Position numbers and translations under genes: made by a program
NCBI GenBank assembly: GCA_947169105.1
Contig: CAMVOL010000024.1
Span: forward strand, 1-34,633
Reading direction: 5' to 3'
Length of the DNA stretch: 34,633 nt
Source of the DNA: an uncultured Bacteroidales bacterium
GTDB lineage: Bacteria; Bacteroidota; Bacteroidia; Bacteroidales; WCHB1-69
Notes under the pieces: model-generated
What the model saw: only the letters and a program-made list of their open reading frames with translations
Told to the model about the DNA's origin: nothing
Databases searched by the model: none
In this document: positions 1 to 7,344 of the stretch, one piece after another
How the letters are laid out: each line of letters starts with the position of its first letter
Numbering within the stretch: the first letter of the stretch is position 1

Positions 1-40
1 CCTCTTCATACCTATCACCTATTACCTGTTACCTTTTACG
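1..40. repeat. ACCTATTACC-type degenerate repeat tract at left edge
   Basis: A pyrimidine-rich tract made of degenerate ACCTATCACC/ATTACCTGTTACC units. It is close to the tract at 30890-30953, including the shared lead-in CCTCTTCATACCT. The rest of the first 190 bases holds no credible coding sequence, only AT-rich DNA leading to the promoter of the first gene. Confidence 0.6.
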
Positions 41-144
41 GAACAGCCGATAGCCTTCTTCATTTTAATGATAAATTTGATACAATAATTATATATGTAT
101 GAAAAAATAATCCAAATAGGTGTTCGTCGCTTTTAAAATTTTAG

Positions 145-152
145 TACTTTTG
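145..152 (+). promoter_or_regulatory. Bacteroidota -7 promoter element (TACTTTTG)
   Basis: TACTTTTG matches the Bacteroidota -7 consensus TAnnTTTG. It lies 39 bases upstream of the ATG at 192, which gives a short leader of roughly 30 nt. A poor -33 candidate (TTCG at 123-126) sits 18 bases upstream. The match is by eye only. Confidence 0.6.
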
Positions 153-191
153 CCGCCCAAAATGTAAATTATTCACCAAAACCAATTATTT

Positions 192-1592
192 ATGAAAAAA
201 CTCTTTACTTTTTTAATGACAATGTTGGTGGTTGCCGCATGTTTCGCGCAGACCAACAAGTATGAAGTTATTGGCCTTTCCGACGACCTGAATATGGATA
301 GAAGTGCGTGGAAAGGATGGTACACAGCAGGTGGCTATGTACACGTGCAGCCGGCCGAAAGCGAATATTTCCTCTACCTCCCCGCCGGCACATTCGAAAC
401 CACGGTCAATTTGACGATGGTTCGTTTCTACACTATTCCCAGTGCAAACATCAGCAACTATGGTGATGACGAACCGGAAATCACCCTTGACAATAATTTC
501 GAAGTCCGTATCTATACAGGGGCTTATGTTGATGGATTGGATTTTCATCCCGGAACCGTCCAAAACCGCTACACCTACAATCCGGCGGCAATTGACGCGG
601 GTGCAGGTGCCCAAGTTGTCCACATCAACCCCTTCACTGTAAACCCTGGTGACAGCATCGCCATCGGTATCTACAGTGCCGAAATCAGCACAATGGGACT
701 TTGTGATCCTGACGCTACCAATGCCTGCGCCGACCTCAACTTTGCCCTCTGGCCGGAATATGACAGCGAAGGCATCCACCACTATTACTATACGGGACTC
801 CCGAAACCCAACAGCTGGGCCTATCAGGATCAGCCGGTCAATGAACACGACCCATGGAACCTCTCTGTTTTCTACAATGACGGACAGCCCTACACCCGCC
901 AATGTGACTGGGAAGTCAACTTCCTTGACCCGGAAAATACCGATCAGACCAACACCGTCATTGACCATTGGGAGATTGACGAATCCACCGACAGTCTGTG
1001 GGTGAAAGTTAGCATGCACAACGGCGACCTTGATACCTGCGTCGGTGATGTGGAATTCAGCTTGTGGATCATTGACGAGGAATTAGGAGAACTTTACTCC
1101 TTCGACCATTACAAACTCGGACCCGAGGAAGAGGAGTACGACACCCTTGCACCCAGATATGGCTGGACACTCCCCGGTACTGGCGGCATCGCCCTCTTCT
1201 CTGTTGAAGATAATTACGACGAATTCTCATGGCCCATCCAAATGTGCCTTCAGGTCTATCCCAACTGCGCTGACGGATACGAAGATCCCGACACCACAAA
1301 CAACAAAATCTGCATTCCCGTCGGAAGGGAGGAGGACTTCGTGGGTGTCAAAGATCATAACACTCAGACACTGAGTATTGTACCGAATCCAGCCAGCACC
1401 ACCATCACCATCAACAATGCTGCCGGTTCTCAAATTTTCGTTTACAACATTGCCGGTCAGGAAGTGATGTCTGTCGAAAATGCCAAAGCCGATGAAACCC
1501 TCAACGTCAGCAACCTCAACACAGGCCTCTACATCGTCCGCGTGGTCAACGGTGACAAGGTTTCCTCTGCAAAAGTCAGCATCGTAAGATAA
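192..1592 (+). CDS. Secreted protein with T9SS type A sorting domain
   Basis: A 466-residue protein opening with a signal peptide: a Lys pair, then a hydrophobic run ending ...AACFAQ at about residue 20. It ends in a typical type IX secretion C-terminal domain from about residue 395, with the PNPAS motif, the 'VYNIAGQEV' strand, 'LNTGLYIVRV' and a basic end. The cargo region between is beta-rich, acidic and rich in aromatic residues and Asp. I cannot assign it to an enzyme family, and no catalytic motif is evident. Export through the Sec and type IX systems to the cell surface or medium is expected; no T9SS machinery is in the window. It is monocistronic, with its own promoter and a strong terminator just after the stop. 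A non-enzymatic surface or matrix protein is the simplest reading. Confidence 0.85.
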   Translation: MKKLFTFLMTMLVVAACFAQTNKYEVIGLSDDLNMDRSAWKGWYTAGGYVHVQPAESEYFLYLPAGTFETTVNLTMVRFYTIPSANISNYGDDEPEITLDNNFEVRIYTGAYVDGLDFHPGTVQNRYTYNPAAIDAGAGAQVVHINPFTVNPGDSIAIGIYSAEISTMGLCDPDATNACADLNFALWPEYDSEGIHHYYYTGLPKPNSWAYQDQPVNEHDPWNLSVFYNDGQPYTRQCDWEVNFLDPENTDQTNTVIDHWEIDESTDSLWVKVSMHNGDLDTCVGDVEFSLWIIDEELGELYSFDHYKLGPEEEEYDTLAPRYGWTLPGTGGIALFSVEDNYDEFSWPIQMCLQVYPNCADGYEDPDTTNNKICIPVGREEDFVGVKDHNTQTLSIVPNPASTTITINNAAGSQIFVYNIAGQEVMSVENAKADETLNVSNLNTGLYIVRVVNGDKVSSAKVSIVR

Positions 1593-1612
1593 TTCCGATT
1601 TCACTATACGTC

Positions 1613-1643
1613 AAAAAAGCCGCTCATTCAAGCGGCTTTTTTT
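1613..1643. terminator. Bidirectional intrinsic terminator
   Basis: A perfect 12-bp stem AAAAAAGCCGCT / AGCGGCTTTTTT with loop CATTCA, starting 20 bases after the stop at 1592. The A-run on one side and the T-run on the other make it usable from both directions. It can therefore end both the plus-strand secreted gene and the convergent minus-strand cluster that finishes at 1701. Confidence 0.85.
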
Positions 1644-1651
1644 GTTTCCCC

Positions 1652-1681
1652 TGTAGAGACGATGTGCACATCATCTCTACA
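1652..1681. repeat. 30-bp imperfect palindrome (TGTAGAGAC...)
   Basis: Arms TGTAGAGACGATGTG and CACATCATCTCTACA pair across a central GTGCAC, with a single mismatch (G-T if folded as RNA). It lies in the convergent intergenic region next to the terminator. It begins with the GTAGAG seen at the edge of the palindromes at 27248 and 30840, so it may be a relative of that interspersed family. It lacks a T-run and is not an obvious terminator. Confidence 0.65.
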
Positions 1682-1700
1682 ATAATTTCGCGTAATGATA

Positions 1701-2831
1701 TTAATTCGCGGTTAATACGTTATCCACGGGGGTGGCGTAGATGTGCAAGAAAATGTCGCGCAATTCCGCCTCCTCTCCTATCAGGTTCTTCAAACCTTCG
1801 TCCATATAATCCATGAAATGCTTGCGCTGCTCCTCTGTGTAGTGGCTGCGGTAACGGTACGACTGGTTCAGCAGGTCGTGTGCAATGTAGTTCGTCGGCC
1901 ACAACCGATAGTTGTCGTATATTCGGCGGTCTATGATCTGGGCCAGCTGCTGAAACTTGCGGTTCCGATCGAAACGGTCGCAATACCGCAACTCCTCATC
2001 GGTGATAGCCTCCGTGAAAACGAAATGGATATGTCCCTTGAACTGTCTGATTCCGTGCAGGATACTTTGCAGATCCTCGTCCGGCTCCTTTTCATATTTT
2101 TGATAACGCGTAATGAAAAGCTCCTGTGTTTTCATAAAATCACACGGTTCGTATTCGTAGGAAACCACAATCGGGGTAATATGCAACTCCTGCATATTCT
2201 CAAAGAAAGGCTTGTCGCTGCTAAGGGCGAACATCTTCAGTACCGCCATATCGGTCTTGTCGGCACCGTCCTTCGTACGGCCGTTGCGCTGGGCAATCCA
2301 CACCGACTGCTTCTTCTGCAAGATGGCATATCTCATATATGACGACACCTCCATCGAACTTTTATAGAATTCCTTCACCGTGCCACCGCGCATGATTCGG
2401 AACATCTTGTTCATCTTCCCTATATCGACTACCAGCTCACCCTTCATCAAGTTGCTGCCGAAAGTGATTTCGGAAGTGTCCATCCCATTGTCCAACAATA
2501 ATATCTGCAAGATGGCAGCATCCAGCAGAATGTCACGATGATTGGCGATGAACATTCTTTTTGTCCCGTCTTTCAAACTATCCACCCCTGAGCAGCCCAA
2601 TCCTGACGAGGTCTGGTCAACGATAGAGTGGATGGCTGGCAACATGATATTTTTCTGGAAATCAAGGGTGTTCTGCGATTTTAGAAGAAGCTGGCGCACC
2701 TCCTCCTCTGGCTTTTCGGGAAAAAGGAACGCACTGATAGCCGGCAGGTACGGGCTTGCTGCCACGCGTCTGATGGCGGCGGGCATTTCTGAATCATAAT
2801 AGGGCCTTAATTCATCAAAATTCTGATCCAT
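1701..2831 (-). CDS. PlsC/glycerol-acyltransferase-like acyltransferase of the lipid cluster
   Basis: A 376-residue soluble protein resembling the large 1-acylglycerol-phosphate acyltransferase-like proteins of Bacteroidota. The catalytic block reads NHRDILLD (His98...Asp104), an H-x5-D spacing rather than the classic H-x4-D. It is followed by FGSNLM (124-129), an arginine-rich QRNGRTKDG block (181-189) at the place of the usual substrate-binding motif, and ITPIVVSYEY (218-227). There is no signal peptide and no convincing membrane segment. It is the last gene of the minus-strand run, 6 bases after the AMP-dependent ligase, so the two are probably co-translated. Likely role (inference): transfer of the finished acyl chain to a lipid or glycerol acceptor. 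A housekeeping phospholipid acyltransferase is the alternative, but the cluster position argues against that. Confidence 0.75.
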   Translation of the reverse strand: MDQNFDELRPYYDSEMPAAIRRVAASPYLPAISAFLFPEKPEEEVRQLLLKSQNTLDFQKNIMLPAIHSIVDQTSSGLGCSGVDSLKDGTKRMFIANHRDILLDAAILQILLLDNGMDTSEITFGSNLMKGELVVDIGKMNKMFRIMRGGTVKEFYKSSMEVSSYMRYAILQKKQSVWIAQRNGRTKDGADKTDMAVLKMFALSSDKPFFENMQELHITPIVVSYEYEPCDFMKTQELFITRYQKYEKEPDEDLQSILHGIRQFKGHIHFVFTEAITDEELRYCDRFDRNRKFQQLAQIIDRRIYDNYRLWPTNYIAHDLLNQSYRYRSHYTEEQRKHFMDYMDEGLKNLIGEEAELRDIFLHIYATPVDNVLTAN

Positions 2832-2837
2832 AACGAT

Positions 2838-4136
2838 TTATTTTCGTTTGTCAATGAATTTCACCGGCTTGCGTTTCATTTCCGGCATCGTGATTTTCCG
2901 CACCTCATCGGGGTTGTCGAAACGGATGTCGGGAGCGACGCGCAGTTTGGCACGGAAACGGTCCTTGAGGTCCTTCACCGCTTCCTCCTCGTTGGGATTT
3001 TGGCATCCCACAACCACCGTCACCGCATCGGTACCGATTTCGTTGTCCGCCACCTCCACATAGTAGTTCTCGATGTAGTCCACATTGTCCAAAACATCGA
3101 AGATGGCGGCGGGGTACAGCGTCGTGCCTTTCAGCTTGATCATCTGGTTCTTACGTCCGATGATGGGACTGATGCGCATGGAGGTGCGTCCGCAGCTGCA
3201 CGGCTCGTAGTGGAACCTTGCGATGTCGCCCGTGCGGAACCGCAGCAGCGGCATCCCTTCCACCCCAAGAGTAGTGACCGTCAGTTCGCCCGCCTCCCCT
3301 TCGGGAACGACGTTCCCTTCGTCGTCAATCAGCTCACAAATAATGAGTTCCGGATGATGGTGGCCGCCCTTGCCCGCGCCGCACTCACAGAACGACGTGC
3401 CCATCTCCGTGGAGGCGTAGGTGGAGTAGAGGGCAATGTCCCACTTCTCCTTGATTTTTGACCCCAGCAGGTTCAACGAAAAATCCTGATTACGAAGGTT
3501 TTCGCCGATACAGACGGCTTTTTTTATCGAAGAATTGCGATAGTCGATACCATTTTTCTCGGCATATTGGATGATTTTCAGAATGAACGACGGCACGCAG
3601 ATGATGGCGTCCGGTTTGAGGCGGCGGATGGTGTCCCACTGCAATTCTGGAATGCCGTTGCCCACACGAATGACACTGCTACCCATCTTCATCACGCCCA
3701 TAAAATAGGCCAACCCTGCCATAAAACGCTTGTCGATGGTGGTCATCAGCTGGTAAATTTCACCAGGGCCGCCATCAGCGCAGACGAAAGAGATGGCTTC
3801 GTTGTAGGCCAGACGTTCGAGGTCGCGCGTGGTCATCGCAAAGGTGGTGGGGTCGCTCAACGTCCCCGAAGTAGTGATGTAGTCGGCGATGCGGTTCTTC
3901 TCCACACAAAAGAAATCCTCGTTATGAAGCTGCAAATCCTGTTTCGTGGTGAACGGGATGTACTGCAAATCCTCAAGGGTTTTAATTTTCTCTATATCAA
4001 TATGTTCCCTTTCAAAAAGATTCTGATAGAATTTGGAATGGGCTTTCAGATAGGCCAGATGCTCCCGCAATTTCCCCTCTTGAAAGGTCTTGATGACGGA
4101 CAACGGCTGGTATTCGATTTCTGGATTATAGTTCAT
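2838..4136 (-). CDS. PaaK-like adenylate-forming acyl/aryl ligase
   Basis: A 432-residue ANL-superfamily enzyme of the phenylacetate-CoA ligase type. Motifs in order: the P-loop-like TTSGTLSDPT, then YASTEMG, the PEGEAGELTVTTLG block, LLRFRTGD (A7), and GRKNQMIKLKGTTLYP near the C-terminal hinge (A8). A short Cys-rich stretch (CECGAGKGGHHHPE) and FHYEPCSCGR resemble the metal-binding elements of this subfamily. The reaction expected from the family is ATP-dependent adenylation of a carboxylate followed by thioester formation. Within this cluster it is the best candidate to activate the aryl starter acid, or another acyl precursor, as a CoA or ACP thioester. The start ATG follows a TGTAACC repeat by only a few bases. 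The exact substrate cannot be read from sequence. Confidence 0.85.
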   Translation of the reverse strand: MNYNPEIEYQPLSVIKTFQEGKLREHLAYLKAHSKFYQNLFEREHIDIEKIKTLEDLQYIPFTTKQDLQLHNEDFFCVEKNRIADYITTSGTLSDPTTFAMTTRDLERLAYNEAISFVCADGGPGEIYQLMTTIDKRFMAGLAYFMGVMKMGSSVIRVGNGIPELQWDTIRRLKPDAIICVPSFILKIIQYAEKNGIDYRNSSIKKAVCIGENLRNQDFSLNLLGSKIKEKWDIALYSTYASTEMGTSFCECGAGKGGHHHPELIICELIDDEGNVVPEGEAGELTVTTLGVEGMPLLRFRTGDIARFHYEPCSCGRTSMRISPIIGRKNQMIKLKGTTLYPAAIFDVLDNVDYIENYYVEVADNEIGTDAVTVVVGCQNPNEEEAVKDLKDRFRAKLRVAPDIRFDNPDEVRKITMPEMKRKPVKFIDKRK

Positions 4137-4164
4137 CAGGTTACAGGTTACAGGTTACAGGTTA
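4137..4164 (-). repeat. Tandem 7-bp repeat (TGTAACC)
   Basis: Read on the minus strand, about 3.5 head-to-tail copies of TGTAACC fill almost the whole gap between the esterase stop (4170) and the ligase start (4136). The last unit abuts the ligase ATG. The unit resembles the ACCTGTTACC words at the left edge and at 30900-30953. Confidence 0.8.
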
Positions 4165-4169
4165 CAATT

Positions 4170-5036
4170 TCACGGCAAAATTTTGATGTCGCGTAGCCAT
4201 TCCACAAATTTGAAGCGCCATCTAGCGGCTTCGGGAGCCCGTTTTTCATCCAACCCATAACCGTGGCCGCCCGTATCGTACAGCATGAAAACATGGGGTA
4301 CGCCCGCAGCGGTGAGGGCTCGGTCGAGGTCGATGCTGTTCTGGCACATCACCACGGAGTCGTCCTTGGCCGTCACGAGGAAGGTGGGCGGCATATCAGG
4401 GCGCATTTGCAACTCCATCGAGAACTTATCCTGCTGCTCTTTCGTATATTCCTCAGTCAGCAGGTTTTTGCGGGAGCGCTGGTGTGCAATGCTGTCCTGC
4501 ATCGAAACTACTGGATAGACCGGCACCACAAAGTTGGGACGGAGGCTCGCCGTGGATTTGACCCCGAGCGGCTCAAGGTAGTTCTCCTTGTAGAAAGCCC
4601 CGGACATCGTAACGAGATGACCGCCCGCCGAAAAGCCCATCGTGCCCAGTTTGTCGGGATTGATATGGTATTCCGTGGCGTGATCACGGACATACTGGAT
4701 GGCCCGCTGCACATCCTGAATCATGGCAGGATGATGATAGCCGTACATTCCGACGCGATAACGAAGTACAAACGCATTGATTCCCTGTTTGTTAAGCCAT
4801 TTCGCCACACCATATCCTTCAGTCCGGATACCCATTAGGTGGCTGTAACTGCCGCCCGGACACACAATGACACAAACGCCCGTATTGATGGAATCAGGAG
4901 CGCGATAGACATACAACTGTGTTTTGTGTTCCCGTTTCATGGTGGGGATCCCTTTCCACAGATGCAACGGCCGCGGCTGGGCAAAAGCAGAAAGCGACAG
5001 AACCAGTAAAAGAGTGATTGTCAGTATCCTTTTCAT
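4170..5036 (-). CDS. Secreted alpha/beta-hydrolase (esterase/lipase, BD-FAE/acetylxylan-esterase-like)
   Basis: A 288-residue protein with a clear signal peptide (LTITLLLVLSLSAFAQ, cleavage near residue 20). Oxyanion segment VCPGGSY (58-63) stands where HGGG is usual. The nucleophile elbow GFSAGGH gives Ser136. AKDDS places the acid at Asp225/226, and GGHGYGL gives the base His258, so the triad looks complete. The fold class covers carbohydrate and small-molecule esterases; a periplasmic deacetylase or esterase is the likely role. Its start overlaps the stop of the preceding gene by one base (TAATG), implying translational coupling to the secreted protein upstream. Its place inside the lipid cluster could mean it trims an ester on the product, but it could equally be an unrelated passenger. 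Confidence 0.82.
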   Translation of the reverse strand: MKRILTITLLLVLSLSAFAQPRPLHLWKGIPTMKREHKTQLYVYRAPDSINTGVCVIVCPGGSYSHLMGIRTEGYGVAKWLNKQGINAFVLRYRVGMYGYHHPAMIQDVQRAIQYVRDHATEYHINPDKLGTMGFSAGGHLVTMSGAFYKENYLEPLGVKSTASLRPNFVVPVYPVVSMQDSIAHQRSRKNLLTEEYTKEQQDKFSMELQMRPDMPPTFLVTAKDDSVVMCQNSIDLDRALTAAGVPHVFMLYDTGGHGYGLDEKRAPEAARWRFKFVEWLRDIKILP

Positions 5037-5608
5037 TATTTGACTTTTTTCTTCAAAATTTCACCGATAGTCTCGCCCAGTTCTTCAAAAGCAAAACTGA
5101 CACGGTCTTCATAAACGGGGGTCAGCTTGTACGGGTTGCCCTGCACTTTCGTGAACGAAATGGTGGCAAAGCTATCGGAAGAGCCCGTCTTGACGAAACT
5201 GATATCTCCTGTCAGCTTGCTGGGAACAGAGAAGGGGCCAGAAAATCCACCCGGGTCAATGTCAATCATTTTCACCACCATAGTATAGGGCGCTTTGGGA
5301 TTTTCAGCAAAGTCAATTTTAAGGTCTTCGGCCTCTTTATTCAGTTCATCGAGGAACTTGGCCTCCCACTTGTCATCGCGGAAACGTCCGGTCCAATTGG
5401 TCTTCCACTGCTCGAAGTCATCCCTCTTCTTATGCTGGGCAAAGAACTCGTCTTCAGAATCGCCGTCGTAAGTCACGCCATCGTAAACAAACACGACGTT
5501 CACTTTGTCCAGCCCCTTCAATGGACTCAAATCACCTTTGACTTTCTGCGCCTGCACCATACAGACGGAGAAAATCACAACTAAAAGAACAAATAATTTT
5601 CTCATCAT
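5036..5608 (-). CDS. Secreted protein of unknown function
   Basis: A 190-residue protein with a signal peptide (MMRKLFVLLVVIFSVCMVQAQ). The mature part is small, mixed alpha/beta in appearance, with a Trp-containing helical stretch around residues 65-85 (DFEQWKTNWTGRF) and a glycine-rich turn near DIDPGGFSGPF. There is no lipobox cysteine and no T9SS tail, so a soluble periplasmic location is expected. I do not recognise the family. It sits 9 bases after the small unknown gene and overlaps the esterase start by one base, so the three are probably one translational unit. Confidence 0.7.
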   Translation of the reverse strand: MMRKLFVLLVVIFSVCMVQAQKVKGDLSPLKGLDKVNVVFVYDGVTYDGDSEDEFFAQHKKRDDFEQWKTNWTGRFRDDKWEAKFLDELNKEAEDLKIDFAENPKAPYTMVVKMIDIDPGGFSGPFSVPSKLTGDISFVKTGSSDSFATISFTKVQGNPYKLTPVYEDRVSFAFEELGETIGEILKKKVK

Positions 5609-5617
5609 AAAAAATGT

Positions 5618-5986
5618 TTATAAAAGATTTTTAATTTCATCCTGTGATAACTGTGTGTATTTCAAATCAGTAGGAATCCCCTCCTCTAATCGGAAATCCA
5701 CACGGAACAGCTCCTCATCATAGAAGGAGAGTTTGGAATTGGTGTTCGGATTGCACTCCACATATAGAATATGTAACGGGTCAAGCCCTTTGGCATCGCA
5801 AATCTGCCGGATGAGCGAACCACCGGCGTAAGTGATGGACGTGCCGGGGTTGTCCTGATATAGCTCGGTCGTAATTACAACTGTAACATCTTCTTTCTTA
5901 ATGATTTTCAATCCACATTTGGAAGGCATATCCCATTGTCCGGCAAAATCGAAAATCTCATCAAAATACTTGTCATCAACTTTCAT
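5618..5986 (-). CDS. Small conserved-looking protein of unknown function
   Basis: A 122-residue soluble protein starting MKVDDKYFDE. An in-frame TTG at 6010 would extend it by 8 residues, but that codon lies only about 9 bases from a good -7 promoter element (6019-6026), leaving almost no leader. The ATG at 5984-5986 is therefore preferred. The core VVITTELYQDNPGTSITYAGGSLIRQICDAKG... looks folded and conserved; I have a weak memory of small bacterial proteins with a 'TEL..NPGTS' core, function unknown. No signal peptide or membrane segment. It heads a three-gene group with the secreted protein and the esterase. Confidence 0.65.
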   Translation of the reverse strand: MKVDDKYFDEIFDFAGQWDMPSKCGLKIIKKEDVTVVITTELYQDNPGTSITYAGGSLIRQICDAKGLDPLHILYVECNPNTNSKLSFYDEELFRVDFRLEEGIPTDLKYTQLSQDEIKNLL

Positions 5987-6018
5987 AGTCCAAAAACCAA
6001 CTTTGAGCAAAAACGGGG

Positions 6019-6026
6019 CAAAGATA
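6019..6026 (-). promoter_or_regulatory. Internal Bacteroidota -7 element (TATCTTTG)
   Basis: Minus-strand TATCTTTG, followed by CCCC, fits TAnnTTTG. It lies just downstream of the radical SAM stop (6034) and about 33 bases before the ATG of the small unknown gene. It could give the last five genes of the run (5986 down to 1701) their own transcript. No convincing -33 element is visible. Confidence 0.55.
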
Positions 6027-6033
6027 CAACAAA

Positions 6034-7344
6034 TTAGAACAAGTTCGTCTTAGAAGCCGTGCGGTCCACCGTCTTGCCGAAGGTCTTGTTCACCAGTTTG
6101 CGGTCGCGGGGGCGGTACGTGCCGTCCTCCATCTCGCGGAGCACCACGTTGGTAAAGAGCTTGAACATCTTCTCCTCCTGTGTTTCATCGTGATAGAACG
6201 ACTTCCACGCATATTCGTAAAGCTCTTGCAACCGCTCGGGGCTCATGTGCTTCGGCTGATAGACAACCTGACCGGCGTTGTAATGGTTCCAGTCGTGATC
6301 GAAGATACGGCCCTGACGCATCAAGTCGTCGTAGGCCTTGGTGTGGGGGAACGGCGCCAAAACGGTGAATTCGGCGAGGTCGAGATCAATCTTGAGGAGG
6401 AAGTCGATGAGACGGAGGATGTCGTCTTCGGTCTGGTTGTCCAAGCCCAACAGGATGGTGCCCTCCACGCCGATGCCGTAATCGTGGTACCGTTTCACAC
6501 GCTCCTTGATGTAGTCGGAGGTGTCGTAAACAGCCTGATAGACATACCACGCGCCGGCCTGTGCGGCGAGGTCGAGCACTTCGGGCTTGTCCTCGATGGT
6601 GTGGCTGATCCACTTCTTTTTCAACGGAATCATCTCACGGAAGAGGTCCATCTCCCACTGCGTGTCCTGCGCCAGCGAGTTATCGACAATAAACAGACGG
6701 TTGTTGTCGATGGTTTCAAGCTCCTCGATGGCCTTTTCAACGGGTCGTGGACGGAAGCAGCGGCCACCGAGATACGAAACGGCACAGGGATAGCAGCTGA
6801 AACGGCATCCGCGGGAGGCGTGGAAGAGGTCCACCATCTGCACTCCCTTGTGGTTGTAAAGCTCCCTCTTGTACAGGTCACGGCGGGCGGGTCCAACCAG
6901 TTCAATCGGGGGCTGTTTGCCCATATAGTTATAGACTTTCTTCAGCTGACCCTTCCGCCAATCGTCGAAAATCTGCTCCTGACGGCCCTCCGACTCACCC
7001 AAAAAGATACTGTCGGCGTGCAACAGCGTCTCCTCAGCATGGAGCATGGTGGCAATTCCACCAAACATCACCTGCTTGCCCCGCCGACGGTACTCATCCG
7101 CAATCGCCCAACCGCGCTTCACCTGCGTCGAAAGCATCATCGAGATGGAAACCACATCGCACTCCTCGTCAAAATCCAAATCCTCCACATTTTCATCAGT
7201 GAAGGAAACGTCCACATATTCGGGAAGACTGGCAGCATACACCACCGGGCCATGGGGCGGCAGGTTAAAGGTGGTTTGCCCCGGCAATTTCTTCCATTTC
7301 GGGTAGATCAATTTCAGTTTTATTAGTTCCGGATCCCGTCTCAT
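6034..7344 (-). CDS. B12-binding-type radical SAM enzyme of the lipid cluster
   Basis: A 436-residue protein. Residues 1-130 look like the cobalamin-binding Rossmann-like domain found before many radical SAM cores: a 'VVSISMM' strand, GGIATMLHAEE and IFLGESEG, without the DxHxxG motif. The SAM core follows with SRGCRFSCYPC, giving the [4Fe-4S] cysteines Cys180, Cys184 and Cys187 in CxxxCxxC spacing. GIGVEGTILLGLDNQTEDD is the later glycine-rich element typical of these enzymes. Family chemistry is radical-based methylation or rearrangement, here presumably of the acyl or aryl chain. Its start overlaps the exporter stop as ATGA, so it is translationally coupled to the MMPL gene. Radical SAM genes are common in Bacteroidota aryl polyene-type clusters (recollection); the exact reaction is not readable here. 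Confidence 0.85.
   Translation of the reverse strand: MRRDPELIKLKLIYPKWKKLPGQTTFNLPPHGPVVYAASLPEYVDVSFTDENVEDLDFDEECDVVSISMMLSTQVKRGWAIADEYRRRGKQVMFGGIATMLHAEETLLHADSIFLGESEGRQEQIFDDWRKGQLKKVYNYMGKQPPIELVGPARRDLYKRELYNHKGVQMVDLFHASRGCRFSCYPCAVSYLGGRCFRPRPVEKAIEELETIDNNRLFIVDNSLAQDTQWEMDLFREMIPLKKKWISHTIEDKPEVLDLAAQAGAWYVYQAVYDTSDYIKERVKRYHDYGIGVEGTILLGLDNQTEDDILRLIDFLLKIDLDLAEFTVLAPFPHTKAYDDLMRQGRIFDHDWNHYNAGQVVYQPKHMSPERLQELYEYAWKSFYHDETQEEKMFKLFTNVVLREMEDGTYRPRDRKLVNKTFGKTVDRTASKTNLF

Noticed and set aside
5987..6010. TTG start for the small unknown protein
   Set aside because: It would begin only about 9 bases after the promoter's -7 element; the ATG at 5986 leaves a normal short leader.
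6190..7326. Long plus-strand open frame (378 codons) opposite the radical SAM gene
   Set aside because: Antisense shadow of a gene with clear CxxxCxxC and family motifs; the translation is Val/Leu/His-rich with no recognisable domain.
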